From Parasedimentitalea huanghaiensis (lineage in GTDB: Bacteria > Pseudomonadota > Alphaproteobacteria > Rhodobacterales > Rhodobacteraceae), in assembly GCF_009753675.1 (NCBI RefSeq), contig NZ_WQLV01000004.1, forward strand, positions 62,001 through 126,000: 64,000 nt of DNA, given 5' to 3'. Shown here piece after piece: positions 37,159 through 47,190 of the stretch (its first letter is position 1; every line of letters starts with the position of its first letter). The position numbers were made by a program, and so were the translations under genes. The notes under the pieces were generated by a model. The model made no database searches. It was given only the letters and a program-made list of their open reading frames with translations, and had not been told where the DNA came from.

Positions 37159-38949
37159 TCAGATTGTCGCGGTTGCTGTGACCAGCCATGCCTGCGCATC
37201 AGCGGTGACGTTGGGGCCAATTTTTGCCGCGACTTCTTGATGATAGGCATTTAGCCAGTTGCGTTCTGCTTGGGTCAGCATCTCTACAACGATCAATCGC
37301 CGGTCAATTGGAGCAAAGGTGAGTGTCCGCCAGACCAGCATTTCCCGCTCTGCGTCGGCGCTGGTTAATTTGGGAGCAGGCTCAACCACCAACAGGTTTT
37401 CAATACGAATACCAAATGCCCCTTCACGGTAATACCCGGGTTCATTGGACAGGATCATCCCTGCTTCTAATGGCACATGGCTAACACGGCTCAATCGTTG
37501 TGGCCCTTCATGGACACTCAGGAACGCGCCAACCCCGTGGCCTAACCCGTGGTTAAAGTCTTGACCTGCCAGCCACAAGGGAACCCGACCCACGGCTTCG
37601 ATGTCACGTCCAGCCAGTCCAACGGGCCAGCGTAGACAGGACATGGCGATCATACCTTGCAGGACGCGGGTAAACGCCGCCTTTTCTTCGTCACCAGCCG
37701 CTCCAATTGGTACTGTGCGGGTAATATCTGTGGTGCCGTCCAAATACTGGCCCCCACTGTCCAGAACCAGCAAATCGCCTTCGTTCAGAACGGTGTTGGA
37801 GTCCTCTGAGACCCGGTAGTGCATGACCGCACCATTTTCACCCGTACCCGCGATGGTTTCAAAGCTGATGTCGCGTAGGGCGGGGTCGCGCTGGCGCAAC
37901 TCTTCCAGCTTGGTAACCACTTCAATTTCGGTCAGGCTGCCAGGAGCCTGAGCATCAAGCCAGGCCAGCACCTCGACCACTGCTGCGCCATCCCGCAGAT
38001 GGGCGGCGGCACTTCCTGCTATTTCAGCGGCGTTTTTGCGGGCCTTAGGCAGGGCACAGGGATCACCGGCGTTCACCAACCGGTCGCCAAGTTTATCAGC
38101 CAGAACCTGAGGTACAGTAGTCGAATCTACGGCAACTGCACCGTTCAAAGCAGCGACAGCTGCTTCAAGGTTGGCCGTAGGGTGGATCGTCACTGAGGCG
38201 CCCAGATGTTCGGTGACACCAGCCAGTTTTTGCGCTGCCATAAACAGATCTACCCGCGCATCATCGTGGAGAATTGCAAACCCATGCGCGACTGGATTGC
38301 GAGCGATATCGGCCCCACGTATGTTCAGCAACCACATGATTGAATCGGGCAGGGTGATTAGTGCTGCTGTTTGGCCCGCATCGCTCAGTGACTTGGCCAG
38401 TCGCTGACATTTGTCAGCCGCAGTTTCACCGGCATATTGAAGTTCATGAGCGGTGACATCCTGCATCGGGGCAACAGGACGATCTGTCCAGACCCGGTCC
38501 ACAAGATTGTCGACCTGTACCAGTTCGATTCCGGTTCCAGTTAGGCGCTCCAACAAGGTCTTGATCTGTCCGGCGGCGTGTAGCCAGGGATCAAATCCAA
38601 CCTTGCCACCCTCTGGTAGTTGCTCGATGAGCCAATCCGCCAGTTGGATCTCCGGCCAGGGTACGGGGGTGTATTCAGCTGCGACCTGTCGTTTGACCTG
38701 GGTGCGGTACCGCCCGTCGATAAATACACCCGCGATACTTGTAAGAACGGCACAAAACCCTGCCGACCCGGTAAATCCGGTCAGCCAGCTCAGCCGTTCA
38801 TCACAAGGGGCCACATATTCCCCTTGATGTGCATCTGCACGCGGCACCATAAACCCGTCCAACCCTTCGGCCGTCAATTCTGCCCGCAGAGCCTGCAAAC
38901 GTGGCGGTCCCTGTTCCGGGCGCGAAGTCACATCAAAAGTCTGATACAT
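37159..38949 (-). CDS. pepP: Xaa-Pro aminopeptidase (aminopeptidase P family)
   Basis: A 596-residue M24B metallopeptidase of the long, eukaryote-like class. Two creatinase-like N-terminal domains cover about 1-310 (DGFMVPRADAHQGEYV near 31-46; SIMWLLNIRGADIARNP near 204-220). The pita-bread catalytic domain follows, with LLVLDSGGQYLDGTTDITRT near 393-412 giving the two metal-binding Asp, GHGVGAFLSVHEGPQ near 488-502 giving His, and EPGYYREGAFGIRIENL near 520-536 giving Glu. The family removes N-terminal residues preceding proline. Convergent neighbours are absent; a terminator separates it from cobT. Confidence 0.93.
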   Translation of the reverse strand: MYQTFDVTSRPEQGPPRLQALRAELTAEGLDGFMVPRADAHQGEYVAPCDERLSWLTGFTGSAGFCAVLTSIAGVFIDGRYRTQVKRQVAAEYTPVPWPEIQLADWLIEQLPEGGKVGFDPWLHAAGQIKTLLERLTGTGIELVQVDNLVDRVWTDRPVAPMQDVTAHELQYAGETAADKCQRLAKSLSDAGQTAALITLPDSIMWLLNIRGADIARNPVAHGFAILHDDARVDLFMAAQKLAGVTEHLGASVTIHPTANLEAAVAALNGAVAVDSTTVPQVLADKLGDRLVNAGDPCALPKARKNAAEIAGSAAAHLRDGAAVVEVLAWLDAQAPGSLTEIEVVTKLEELRQRDPALRDISFETIAGTGENGAVMHYRVSEDSNTVLNEGDLLVLDSGGQYLDGTTDITRTVPIGAAGDEEKAAFTRVLQGMIAMSCLRWPVGLAGRDIEAVGRVPLWLAGQDFNHGLGHGVGAFLSVHEGPQRLSRVSHVPLEAGMILSNEPGYYREGAFGIRIENLLVVEPAPKLTSADAEREMLVWRTLTFAPIDRRLIVVEMLTQAERNWLNAYHQEVAAKIGPNVTADAQAWLVTATATI

Positions 38950-38970
38950 GTGGGGTCCTCCGGGGCAAAA

Positions 38971-39002
38971 TCAAAAGGCGCGCCATCTCGATGACGCGCC
39001 TT
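38971..39002 (-). terminator. Terminator after cobT
   Basis: On the minus strand AAGGCGCGTCATC and GATGGCGCGCCTT form a long stem with one U-G wobble that would be a mismatch on the plus strand. TTTTGATTTT follows. It closes the cobS-cobT transcript ahead of pepP. Confidence 0.8.
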
Positions 39003-39046
39003 ATATCTTCTTGTTTCAAATACCTCTGCCTGTGGCAAGGGTCGGC

Positions 39047-40921
39047 TTATCCAGCTCGCTTGATCCCCATCACCCGAGCACGCGCGCGCGGGTCAGAATC
39101 AAACAGCGCTGCCAATTGTTCAGTCATAGCACCGGCCAGCTGTTCCACGTCCGTGATGGTGACTGCGCGGTTATAATAACGAGTCACATCATGGCCGATC
39201 CCAATCGCCAACAGCTCAACAATTTTCTTCTTTTCCACCATGGCGATAACATCACGCAGGTGCTTTTCGAGATAGTTGGCAGGGTTCACCGACAGGGTAC
39301 TGTCATCCACTGGCGCGCCGTCCGAAATCACCATCAGAATTTTGCGTGCTTCTTGCCGTGCGGCCATCCGCCGATGGGCCCATTCCAGCGCTTCACCGTC
39401 GATGTTTTCCTTCAGCAGTCCTTCCTTCATCATCAAACCCAAATTGGGTCGGGTGCGGCGCATTGGGGCGTCGGCACTTTTGTAGATGATGTGGCGCAGG
39501 TCGTTCAGACGGCCCGGCATTTGTGGGCGCCCATCGTTCAGCCAGGTCTCACGCGCCTGTCCGCCTTTCCAGGCTCGGGTGGTAAAGCCCAGGATTTCGA
39601 CCTTGACGTTGCAACGTTCCAGCGTTCGGGCCAGAACATCCGCACAAATCGCCGCGATCGAGATCGGCCGTCCACGCATCGAGCCAGAGTTGTCGATCAG
39701 CAATGTCACGACCGTGTCTTGGAATTCAGTGTCTTTTTCGATTTTGAACGACAGCGGTGTAGTGGGGCTGACCACCACACGGGCCAAACGGCCGGCATCC
39801 AGAATGCCTTCCTCCAGATCAAATTCCCACGACCGGTTCTGCTGCGCTTGTAGGCGGCGTTGCAATTTGTTGGCCAAGCGGTTCACGGCACCTTTCAGCG
39901 GCTCTAGTTGCTGATCCAGATAGGCGCGCAGGCGTTCCAGCTCGGCTGGTTCTGCCAGATCTTCGGCGCGTATTTCTTCGTCGTGGTCGCTCAGGTATAC
40001 CTTATAGTCCGGATCGGCATCAGAGGGCGGCATTGGGGTAGGCGGCTCCAGCGGTGCCTCACCATCCGGCATTTCGGTTTCTTCACCAGTTTCTTCGTCC
40101 GCCATATCATCGGCTGAAACCTGAGCCTGCTGCTCGTCCTGTTGTTGTTCCTGGCTTTGCTCCGGATCGGCGTCAGCCTCGTCATCCGAAGCATCTTCTT
40201 GACCGCTGCTATCGGGATCTTGCTGTTCTTCTGCGTCGTCTTCGGCCTGATCATCCTGATCGTCGATATCGTCAGGGTCATCGCCCAGCTGATCGCCATA
40301 GCCGAGATCACTGATCACCTGTCGAGCGAACTTGGCAAATGTGGCCTGATCAGCAATGGTGTCGTCGAGGTTTTCCAGCGTTTCGCCAGCCTGGTTTTCG
40401 ATAAACCCACGCCACAGTTCCATCACGTTGGCCGCACCTTCAGGCAGGGGGCGCCCGGTGGCCAGATGGCGGATCAGATAGCCGGCTGACACCGCAAGCG
40501 GCGCCTCGGAAGCAGTCTGACACTGGTCATAGCCCTTGCGCAGAGCTTCGTTGTGGATTTTGACGTCAATGTTGCTGGCGGTGCCGGGCATATGCCGCGC
40601 GCCCATGGCCTCGCAGCGGGCGGTTTCCATCGATTCGTACAAGTCACGGGCCATGTCACCGGGTGGTGCGTATTTGGCATGCACGCCATCGTCATGGAAC
40701 CGGTGGCGCAACGCCAGAGCATCAGCAGTGCCACGGGCCAGCAGCACCTCTTGCCGGGTCATTCGGCGCGATACCTGTGGCAAGCGCATTGAATCCCCGG
40801 ATAGGCCGGATGGATCAACAGTATAGGCGACGCTCAGGTCCGAGTCATTGGCCATGACCTTGGTGGCCTCGGCGAGGGCCTTTTTGAACGGATCAGCGGG
40901 GTTGTCATTTGGCTTTTTCAT
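39047..40921 (-). CDS. cobT: Cobaltochelatase subunit CobT
   Basis: A 624-residue subunit of the aerobic cobaltochelatase CobNST, which inserts cobalt into hydrogenobyrinic acid a,c-diamide during vitamin B12 synthesis. Residues 1-205 are the N-terminal CobT domain. A very acidic low-complexity linker covers about 211-300. The C-terminal von Willebrand A domain has the metal-binding MIDAS motif D410-N-S-G-S414. CobT forms a chaperone-like ring with the AAA+ subunit CobS, encoded just upstream; CobN is not in the window. The start overlaps the preceding small ORF by 4 bp. Confidence 0.94.
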   Translation of the reverse strand: MKKPNDNPADPFKKALAEATKVMANDSDLSVAYTVDPSGLSGDSMRLPQVSRRMTRQEVLLARGTADALALRHRFHDDGVHAKYAPPGDMARDLYESMETARCEAMGARHMPGTASNIDVKIHNEALRKGYDQCQTASEAPLAVSAGYLIRHLATGRPLPEGAANVMELWRGFIENQAGETLENLDDTIADQATFAKFARQVISDLGYGDQLGDDPDDIDDQDDQAEDDAEEQQDPDSSGQEDASDDEADADPEQSQEQQQDEQQAQVSADDMADEETGEETEMPDGEAPLEPPTPMPPSDADPDYKVYLSDHDEEIRAEDLAEPAELERLRAYLDQQLEPLKGAVNRLANKLQRRLQAQQNRSWEFDLEEGILDAGRLARVVVSPTTPLSFKIEKDTEFQDTVVTLLIDNSGSMRGRPISIAAICADVLARTLERCNVKVEILGFTTRAWKGGQARETWLNDGRPQMPGRLNDLRHIIYKSADAPMRRTRPNLGLMMKEGLLKENIDGEALEWAHRRMAARQEARKILMVISDGAPVDDSTLSVNPANYLEKHLRDVIAMVEKKKIVELLAIGIGHDVTRYYNRAVTITDVEQLAGAMTEQLAALFDSDPRARARVMGIKRAG

Positions 40922-41352
40922 TGGAAAACCCAGCGTGTTTTTTCAAGTTTTGCACCGAGATCAGAGCAAAAATCATACAGTTTTGTCAATTCGGTCACTT
41001 GTGAATTTTCTGTTGTCGGCCGCTGCATCTCAAGAAAGATGGAAAGCATCGTTGGAACCAGATCGCGTTCGTATCCCAACCGTTCAACATAGCTAGGAGA
41101 GACACTGTGTTTTTTCTCGTAGGCCACAGTCGCAAAAGCGGTCAGGGCTTCTTGAAAAGCCATGTCCATATCGCCGTCACCGACATTGTGCTCAAAATGG
41201 TATAGATCCGCCATCAGATATGCTGAACAGACGTAGTAAGCTTCGGTCTCGCTTTCGACATCGACCCAGCCCGCCAACGCCTGCGAGGCACTCAGCCCCA
41301 GCGCTGCGAGCAAAGTCGCAGCGGGAGCAAGTATATGTGGCAGTCTACCCAA
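40918..41352 (-). CDS. Small predicted periplasmic protein between cobS and cobT
   Basis: A 144-residue protein with a signal peptide (about 1-27, ending SASQALA) and a soluble helical mature part of about 117 residues containing two cysteines (one in YYVCSAYLM, one in LYDFCSDLG). It overlaps the end of cobS by 8 bp and the start of cobT by 4 bp, so it is translated within the operon. I do not recognise a domain. An exported protein between two cytoplasmic chelatase subunits is unexpected; it could be an unrelated passenger or have a role in cobalt or cobalamin handling. Confidence 0.7.
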   Translation of the reverse strand: MGRLPHILAPAATLLAALGLSASQALAGWVDVESETEAYYVCSAYLMADLYHFEHNVGDGDMDMAFQEALTAFATVAYEKKHSVSPSYVERLGYERDLVPTMLSIFLEMQRPTTENSQVTELTKLYDFCSDLGAKLEKTRWVFQ

Positions 41353-42331
41353 GGCTCACGTTCGCCGCGCTTTCCGGCAATTCCTCGTCGAAACAACGCT
41401 GATAGAACTCGGCCACGGTCTGGCGTTCCAACTCGTCGCATTTGTTCAGGAACGACAGGCGGAAAGCATAGCCCACATCGCGGAAAATCTCGGCGTTTTG
41501 CGCCCAGTTGATCACGGTCCGTGGCGACATCACGGTGGACAGGTCACCGTTCATGAATGCGGTGCGGGTCAGGTCGGCCACAGTCACCATCTGGCTTACG
41601 GTCTTGCGGCCGGCCTCGGTGTTGTAATGCGGCGCCTTGGACAGCACGATCATGGTTTCGGCGTCGTGGCTCAGATAGTTCAGGGTCGATACCAGCGACC
41701 AACGGTCCATCTGCGCCTGGTTGATCTGTTGCGTACCGTGGTACAGGCCAGTGGTGTCGCCCAGACCAACGGTGTTGGCGGTGGCGAACAGGCGGAAGTG
41801 TGGGTTTGGCGTGATGATCTCGTTCTGATCCATCAGGGTGAGTTTACCGTCATGCTCAAGAACACGCTGGATCACAAACATAACGTCGGCGCGGCCGGCG
41901 TCATATTCGTCAAACACAATCGCAACCGGGTTGCGCAGCGCCCAGGGCAGGATGCCTTCGTGGAATTCGGTGACCTGTTTGCCGTCTTTCAACTTGATCG
42001 CGTCTTTACCGATCAGGTCGATCCGGGAAATGTGGCTGTCGAGGTTCACACGCACTGCAGGCCAGTTCAGCCGGGCGGCAACCTGTTCGATGTGTGTGGA
42101 CTTACCCGTGCCGTGATAGCCTTGGATCATAACGCGGCGATTGTGCGAAAATCCGGCGAGAATGGCCATGGTGGTGTCTGGATCGAATTTATAGGTGCTG
42201 TCGATATCCGGCACCCGGTTTGACCCATCGGCAAAACCTTTGATGGTCATGTCGGTGTCGATGCCAAACACATCGCGGACCGAAATGCTCTCGGTGGGTT
42301 TAGCAGTGATATCCAGCAAGCCGTTGCTCAT
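41345..42331 (-). CDS. cobS: Cobaltochelatase AAA+ subunit CobS
   Basis: A 328-residue MoxR/AAA+ ATPase that powers cobalt insertion by CobN with CobT. The Walker A is GYHGTGKST (71-79), the Walker [19 protein letters not shown] near 131-148, and sensor-1 [14 protein letters not shown] near 175-188. It is the first gene of the cobS-ORF-cobT operon; the 290-bp divergent gap to the DUF1326 gene should hold its promoter. No cobalamin riboswitch features were recognised there. Confidence 0.94.
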   Translation of the reverse strand: MSNGLLDITAKPTESISVRDVFGIDTDMTIKGFADGSNRVPDIDSTYKFDPDTTMAILAGFSHNRRVMIQGYHGTGKSTHIEQVAARLNWPAVRVNLDSHISRIDLIGKDAIKLKDGKQVTEFHEGILPWALRNPVAIVFDEYDAGRADVMFVIQRVLEHDGKLTLMDQNEIITPNPHFRLFATANTVGLGDTTGLYHGTQQINQAQMDRWSLVSTLNYLSHDAETMIVLSKAPHYNTEAGRKTVSQMVTVADLTRTAFMNGDLSTVMSPRTVINWAQNAEIFRDVGYAFRLSFLNKCDELERQTVAEFYQRCFDEELPESAANVSLG

Positions 42332-42621
42332 GACGCGCGATCCTTATTCTCATATCCCCATCGGCGGGGCCCCGTTTGTCGGATTGGTGCAACATCTAAC
42401 GGGCAAGGGCAAGGGGAACCGCACAGGTTCACGGCCTGGCGGTGTGTTTACTCACTAACTGGTCTTATCGCAGGCATGTTGTCGCCTGCTGTGGCCCAAA
42501 TAGTTGAAGGTTGGTGGTCGCAATCTCAAAAGTCGGCCTACCTATAGGTATTGCTGAGTTTGGGCCCGGACCCCGCATTCGATGTGTTGTTAAATCGGGC
42601 TTGTGTTGTGGAGGACTTCTT

Positions 42622-43260
42622 GTGGAACAGTGGAGCATTCAAGGCGAAGAGATCGCCAATTGTAACTGCAACTTTGGTTGCCCCTGCCAGTTTGGTGTAT
42701 TGCCAAGTGATGGAACCTGCGAAGCGGCGGTGTTTTTCCGCATCGACAAGGGCCACTATGGCGATGTCCAGTTAGACGGTCTGTTGGCTGCTGGTGTTTA
42801 CAAATGGCCCGGTCCGATCCATGAGGGCGCAGGTGAAATGCAGCTGATCATTGATGACAAAGCCAGCGCCGAGCAACGCGCCGCATTGCAGGCGATCATG
42901 ACAGGTCAGGATACTGTCGAAATGGCCACCATGTGGTTTATCTTCAGCGCCATGTGTCCCACCAAGCATGACACCATTGTCTCTCCCATTTCGGTTGAGA
43001 TAAACGCAGAAGACCGGATCGGCAAAGGCTCCGTTGCCGGAGTGGTAGAGGTCAATGCAGAGCCGATCCCAAACATCATGTCCGGTGCGCCGCATCGCGT
43101 TGGTATTCGATTGCCAAACGGATTTGAGTTTGGCTTTGCCGAGATGGCCAAAGGCAGTACAAAAACTTCGGGTGGCGCGATTGAGTTGCTTAAGAACTCT
43201 GGAACACATGCGCATTTCGCCAGTCTGCATTTGACCGGTGAAGGCCGTATTGGCGCCTGA
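42622..43260 (+). CDS. DUF1326 cysteine-rich protein
   Basis: A 212-residue protein matching DUF1326. Near the N-terminus (about 3-21) it has WSIQGEEIANCNCNFGCPCQ, a Cys cluster of the Cx1CxxxCxC kind; the rest has EAAVFFRIDKGHYGDVQLDG, GPIHEGAGEMQLIIDD and HRVGIRLPNGFEFGFAEMA. The start is the GTG at 42622, since GGAGG lies 7 nt upstream and the family begins close to this point. DUF1326 genes commonly sit beside DUF2182 membrane-protein genes, as here; the function is unknown. The cysteines suggest metal binding. Confidence 0.88.
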   Translation: MEQWSIQGEEIANCNCNFGCPCQFGVLPSDGTCEAAVFFRIDKGHYGDVQLDGLLAAGVYKWPGPIHEGAGEMQLIIDDKASAEQRAALQAIMTGQDTVEMATMWFIFSAMCPTKHDTIVSPISVEINAEDRIGKGSVAGVVEVNAEPIPNIMSGAPHRVGIRLPNGFEFGFAEMAKGSTKTSGGAIELLKNSGTHAHFASLHLTGEGRIGA

Positions 43261-43274
43261 GCGTTGGCACAAAC

Positions 43275-44057
43275 ATGGCACATTTGAAGCAAACTCCGGC
43301 GCTGGGGCCGGTAGAAAAGTTGGTGCGTCGGGATAAGTTGATTGTCCTGATTTCAGCATTGCTGATTGCCGTGTTAGCGGCGTGGTATACTCTGGCCGGG
43401 GCTGGCATATCAATGTCGATGAACCCGGTCTGGACGCCGGATTATGCGCTACTGAACTTTGCCATGTGGTGGGTCATGATGATTGCCATGATGACCCCCA
43501 GCGCCGCACCGATGTTGCTTCTTTATGTTGCAGTCAAGCGCATGGGGGCAGGGGCAGACCAAGCTGTCTGGCTCAGCCTGTTGTTTTTAGCAGGATATCT
43601 ATTGGTCTGGGGGGGCTTCAGCCTGATTGCAACTGCTGCACAGTGGCAGATTGAAATCCTGGATCTCTCCATGGGGGCGATGATGCCGCTGACGTCGCGG
43701 TCGATTGCTGGGGCTGTTTTGCTGTTGGCGGGCTGTTATCAGTTTTCTGGTATCAAAGATGCCTGTCTGAGGCATTGTCGCTCTCCCAGCGCATTTCTGG
43801 CTGATCACAACCAACCGGGGGCAAAAGGGGCGTTGCGACTGGGTATCCTTCACGGCGGCTATTGTCTGGGCTGCTGTTGGGCGATGATGGCACTGCTGTT
43901 TGTTGGGGGGCTCATGAACCTCTATTGGATCGCAGGTCTTGCGCTTTATGTTTTGGCCGAAAAAACACTACCCAAAATGCACAGGTTTTCTGGCGTAACA
44001 GGAGCTGTGTTGATCACCAGCGGCGCATATTTTCTGATCTCGTCCCTGATAAATTAG
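43275..44057 (+). CDS. DUF2182 multi-span membrane protein
   Basis: A 260-residue membrane protein with about six hydrophobic segments. It contains the DUF2182 block FAMWWVMMIAMMTPSAAPMLL near 63-82 and the late segment HGGYCLGCCWAMMALLFVGG near 193-212 with three Cys and one His. DUF2182 proteins are described only as predicted metal-binding membrane proteins. It follows the DUF1326 gene by 14 bp, an arrangement seen in many alphaproteobacteria, so the two probably work together. Confidence 0.87.
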   Translation: MAHLKQTPALGPVEKLVRRDKLIVLISALLIAVLAAWYTLAGAGISMSMNPVWTPDYALLNFAMWWVMMIAMMTPSAAPMLLLYVAVKRMGAGADQAVWLSLLFLAGYLLVWGGFSLIATAAQWQIEILDLSMGAMMPLTSRSIAGAVLLLAGCYQFSGIKDACLRHCRSPSAFLADHNQPGAKGALRLGILHGGYCLGCCWAMMALLFVGGLMNLYWIAGLALYVLAEKTLPKMHRFSGVTGAVLITSGAYFLISSLIN

Positions 44058-44130
44058 TCAGTGGTCGTGCTTGGCTCTGGACTGGAACCTCCGGAGATTT
44101 TCCAACCTCAAACCGAAACAGGAGATGACT

Positions 44131-44463
44131 ATGGCGTTATTTATTACCTATGCGAGCTATTCGCAGGCTGGCATCAAAGGGCTGCTATCCAAGCCCGAAA
44201 ACCGAACCGGTGCGATTCAAAGCTTGCTCGACAGTGTTGGCGGTAAAGTGGTGGCTATTTATAATACCACCGGAACCAATGACATCGTTTTAGTGTCCGA
44301 AGCCCCGGACGGTTCGGATGCTGTTGCTTTAGCGATGGCGGTTTCTGCCTCAGGTGCGATTTCCAAAGCTGAGACTGTGCGCGCATGGACTAGCCACGAT
44401 TTTGAGTCTGTTATCAAAAAGGCTGCTGGCCTGACCGGTGCCTATGTTCCTCCCGGATCGTGA
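44131..44463 (+). CDS. GYD-domain protein
   Basis: A 110-residue protein made of one GYD domain: an N-terminal ALFITYASYSQAGIKGLL (2-19) and a central GGKVVAIYNTTGTNDIVLVS near 41-60. The start at 44131 has AGGAG 6 nt upstream; a second ATG six bases earlier is a possible alternative. The family is small, ferredoxin-like in predicted fold, with no known role. It lies 73 bp after the DUF2182 gene on the same strand, a plausible third gene of that operon. Confidence 0.85.
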   Translation: MALFITYASYSQAGIKGLLSKPENRTGAIQSLLDSVGGKVVAIYNTTGTNDIVLVSEAPDGSDAVALAMAVSASGAISKAETVRAWTSHDFESVIKKAAGLTGAYVPPGS

Positions 44464-44672
44464 TAGATGGCATAGACGGGTTGCGCAAAATAGCGCGGCC
44501 CTTCGCCTATCACTGAGCGCATAGCTGCCTGTACAATAGAACATCTATACTTTTGCTCCGAAACCTATTACATGCGCCCAATCGGGTCACGTGGGCCCCG
44601 CCCACCGTGATGGTGGTGCCGTCAAAATTCCGGGCTGGCTGACCCAATTGCCGTGCCCCGCAGCAAGCGAAA

Positions 44673-46763
44673 ATGAATATCGTGAAAACAGCACTCGCAG
44701 ATGCGCTTAAGGCGCGCGGTTATGAATCTCTGACCCAGGTCCAGCAAGAGGTCAGCAATCCTGAGCTCGAGCAGTCGGATCTGTTGGTCTCTGCCCAGAC
44801 TGGTTCGGGCAAAACGGTTGGCTTTGGTTTGGCTATGGCGCCAACCCTGTTGGGCGACGACGAAGGTTTTGGTCAGGCAGCCGCGCCGCTGGCGCTGGTT
44901 ATTGCGCCAACCCGCGAATTGGCCCTTCAGGTCAAGCGCGAGCTGAGCTGGTTGTACCAAGGTGCCGGTGCCCATCTGGCGTCAACCGTCGGCGGGATGG
45001 ATATGCGCGACGAGCGTCGGGCGCTGGATCGCGGTACTCACATCGTTGTAGCTACACCAGGCCGTCTGCGCGACCACATCATGCGCGGCTCTATCAATCT
45101 GTCCGAAGTCCGCGCCGTTGTGTTGGACGAAGCCGACGAAATGCTCGACCTTGGGTTCCGCGAAGATCTGGAATTCATTCTGGGCGAAACACCTGAAACG
45201 CGCCGTACCCTGATGTTCTCGGCCACGGTGCCTAAAGGCATCGCACGGCTGGCAGAAACCTATCTGAAAGATCACCAGCGGATCACCACGGTTGCCGAGA
45301 AATCGCAGCACGCGGATATTGATTATCAACTGCTGGCCGTGTCTCAACGCGATAGCGAAAACGCGATCATCAACGTTCTGCGCTTTCACGAAGCCCCCAA
45401 CGCGCTGGTGTTCTGTAACACTCGCGCCATGGTCAACCGCCTGACTACGCGCCTGTCGAACCGGGGCTTCTCGGTTGTGGCGTTGTCGGGCGAGCTGTCA
45501 CAAGCAGAACGCTCGAACGCGTTGCAATCCTTGCGGGATGGTCGTGCCAGCGTTTGTGTGGCCACTGATGTTGCGGCACGGGGGATCGACCTGCCTAAAC
45601 TGGATCTTGTGATCCACGCAGAACTGCCAAACAGTCACGAAACCCTGCTGCACCGTTCAGGCCGGACCGGCCGGGCAGGGCGCCATGGTGTCTCTGCGCT
45701 GATCGTTCCGCCCAAGGCGCGCGGCAAAGCGATGCGCTTGCTGCGTTCGGCTAAACTCACAGCTGATGAGCTGAATGCGCCAAGCGCCGAAGCTGTTCGC
45801 GGCCAGGATGAGGCCCGTATGCTGGGTGATGCATCCTGGAACGAAGCCGTGACTGATGCAGAGGCCACACCTGTTGCGAACCTGTTGGAGAAATTCTCTC
45901 CGGAGCAGCTCGCGGCTGCTTACCTGCGTTTGTTCCACTCGCGTCACACCGCGCCGGAAGAACTAAGTGACCCAGGTCAGGACAAAGGCAACCGCAGAGA
46001 GCGCGAACCATTTGGACCGTCGGTTTGGTTCTCCGTTGCCGGTGGTCGCGATGCGGGTGCAGAGCCGCGCCGTCTGCTTCCAATGCTGTGCAAGGCCGGT
46101 AATCTGTCCAAAGACGACCTCGGTGCGATCCGGGTGCAGGGCAAGGAGAGCTTTGTTGAGCTGCGCCAAAGCAGTGTTGATGGCTTCCTGAAGGCACTTG
46201 GTGGCGCTTCAGAAGTTGAAGGCTCCAAGGTGACCCAGCTGGATAAGGCTCCGGACATCGCCAATTCGCCACGCCCTAAGTTTGATGGCAAAGGCCCGCG
46301 CCGCGATGATCGTGGCGACCGCAAACCACGCGGCCCACGCGAGGATTACAAATCGCGCGGTCCACGAGAAGACCGTAAGCCTCGTGAAGACCGGAAACCA
46401 CGTGAAGACATGGGCAAAAAGGGTGGCGGATCTGGGTATGGCGGCAAGCCTTCAACCCCACCAACCGATTGGAACGATGCGCCAGCTCCACGAGCGAAAA
46501 AGCCGAAGCCTGCTGCGAATAAGGCTGCGAACAACCCCTCTCAGCGTATGGCGCGTCCGGGTGAAGAGCATGTCACCCCTCTGAAGCGGCGAAAGTCTGG
46601 CGATAGCAAGCCCTATGCCGGCAAAACACGCAGCGACGGTGAACGCAAAAAAGGTCCACCACCCCCAAAGGGGCGGCCTGATAGCAAAAAGAACCGGGCC
46701 CGCGCAGCAGCCGCAAAAGGTGGCGGTGGCTACGCCAAGAGCAAGCCCCGCAAAGGGAACTAG
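44673..46763 (+). CDS. DEAD-box ATP-dependent RNA helicase with DbpA-like domain
   Basis: A 696-residue RNA helicase. Core motifs: Q-motif region LTQVQQEV near 20-27, Walker A AQTGSGKT (41-48), DEAD box VVLDEADEMLDLGF near 149-162, SAT in MFSATVPKG, and HRSGRTGRAGRHG. A DbpA/CsdA-type RNA-binding domain follows near 450-530. The C-terminal 160 residues are highly basic and repetitive, with tandem GPREDRKPRED units and many Lys, Arg and Gly. It most resembles DeaD/CsdA helicases of ribosome assembly and cold adaptation. A 210-bp leader with a GC-rich hairpin precedes it. Confidence 0.9.
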   Translation: MNIVKTALADALKARGYESLTQVQQEVSNPELEQSDLLVSAQTGSGKTVGFGLAMAPTLLGDDEGFGQAAAPLALVIAPTRELALQVKRELSWLYQGAGAHLASTVGGMDMRDERRALDRGTHIVVATPGRLRDHIMRGSINLSEVRAVVLDEADEMLDLGFREDLEFILGETPETRRTLMFSATVPKGIARLAETYLKDHQRITTVAEKSQHADIDYQLLAVSQRDSENAIINVLRFHEAPNALVFCNTRAMVNRLTTRLSNRGFSVVALSGELSQAERSNALQSLRDGRASVCVATDVAARGIDLPKLDLVIHAELPNSHETLLHRSGRTGRAGRHGVSALIVPPKARGKAMRLLRSAKLTADELNAPSAEAVRGQDEARMLGDASWNEAVTDAEATPVANLLEKFSPEQLAAAYLRLFHSRHTAPEELSDPGQDKGNRREREPFGPSVWFSVAGGRDAGAEPRRLLPMLCKAGNLSKDDLGAIRVQGKESFVELRQSSVDGFLKALGGASEVEGSKVTQLDKAPDIANSPRPKFDGKGPRRDDRGDRKPRGPREDYKSRGPREDRKPREDRKPREDMGKKGGGSGYGGKPSTPPTDWNDAPAPRAKKPKPAANKAANNPSQRMARPGEEHVTPLKRRKSGDSKPYAGKTRSDGERKKGPPPPKGRPDSKKNRARAAAAKGGGGYAKSKPRKGN

Positions 46764-46791
46764 TACTTTCCGACGTTAGAAATATGGATGC

Positions 46792-46816
46792 AGGGCGGCC
46801 TTTGGTCGCCCTTTTT
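46792..46816 (+). terminator. Terminator after the DEAD-box helicase gene
   Basis: AGGGCGGCC and GGTCGCCCT pair around TTT (one G-U), followed by TTTTTA. It lies about 30 nt after the helicase stop and touches the end of the convergent HxlR gene. Confidence 0.85.
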
Positions 46817-47180
46817 ATGTGTTGCTGGACGTCGGCTCAGTAGTGTTCTCGACTTGCAAAACTGCCCAGTGTGTAGACCAGTTCCCCAATGGTGCCAGCA
46901 ACTGGAACAGCTCTTGTCCGGTGTCAGAAAGCTGATACCCGGCATCCCCACGTTCAAGGAGCCCGCTTTCCCGCAGCTCTTTGATTCTACGGTTCAAAAC
47001 CGACGGCGAAACAGACTCGCAGCTGTCCTGGAGGTGCCTGAATGTCATGGGCTGCTGTGACAGTTGCCAAATTATGCCTAAGGCCCAATTCCGCCCCAAT
47101 AGATCGAACAGTGCCATAATAGGCTTACCAGTTTTTGAACCTCTGACAGGAGATCCGGGTCGGGGAGTGTGATTTGGCAT
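46815..47180 (-). CDS. HxlR-family transcriptional regulator (EamA neighbour)
   Basis: A 121-residue winged-helix regulator. FDLLGRNWALGIIWQLSQQPMT near 24-45 and SVSPSVLNRRIKELRESGLL near 57-76 are the HxlR DNA-binding region; a wing GYQLSDTGQELFQLL follows. I chose the ATG at 47180 with GGAG 5 nt upstream; a longer frame to 47366 would run across the operator and into the divergent transporter gene. It probably binds the palindrome at 47191-47236 and controls itself and the EamA gene. Confidence 0.85.
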   Translation of the reverse strand: MPNHTPRPGSPVRGSKTGKPIMALFDLLGRNWALGIIWQLSQQPMTFRHLQDSCESVSPSVLNRRIKELRESGLLERGDAGYQLSDTGQELFQLLAPLGNWSTHWAVLQVENTTEPTSSNT

Positions 47181-47190
47181 AGGTTCTCCG

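Noticed and set aside
42332-42621. Cobalamin riboswitch ahead of cobS
   Set aside because: The B12-box GCCACTG and the conserved core were not found on the relevant strand.
44463-44672. Cold-shock or riboswitch leader ahead of the DEAD-box helicase
   Set aside because: There is a GC-rich hairpin and 210 bp without a gene, but no known riboswitch core and no clear cold-shock box. Not enough to call a feature.
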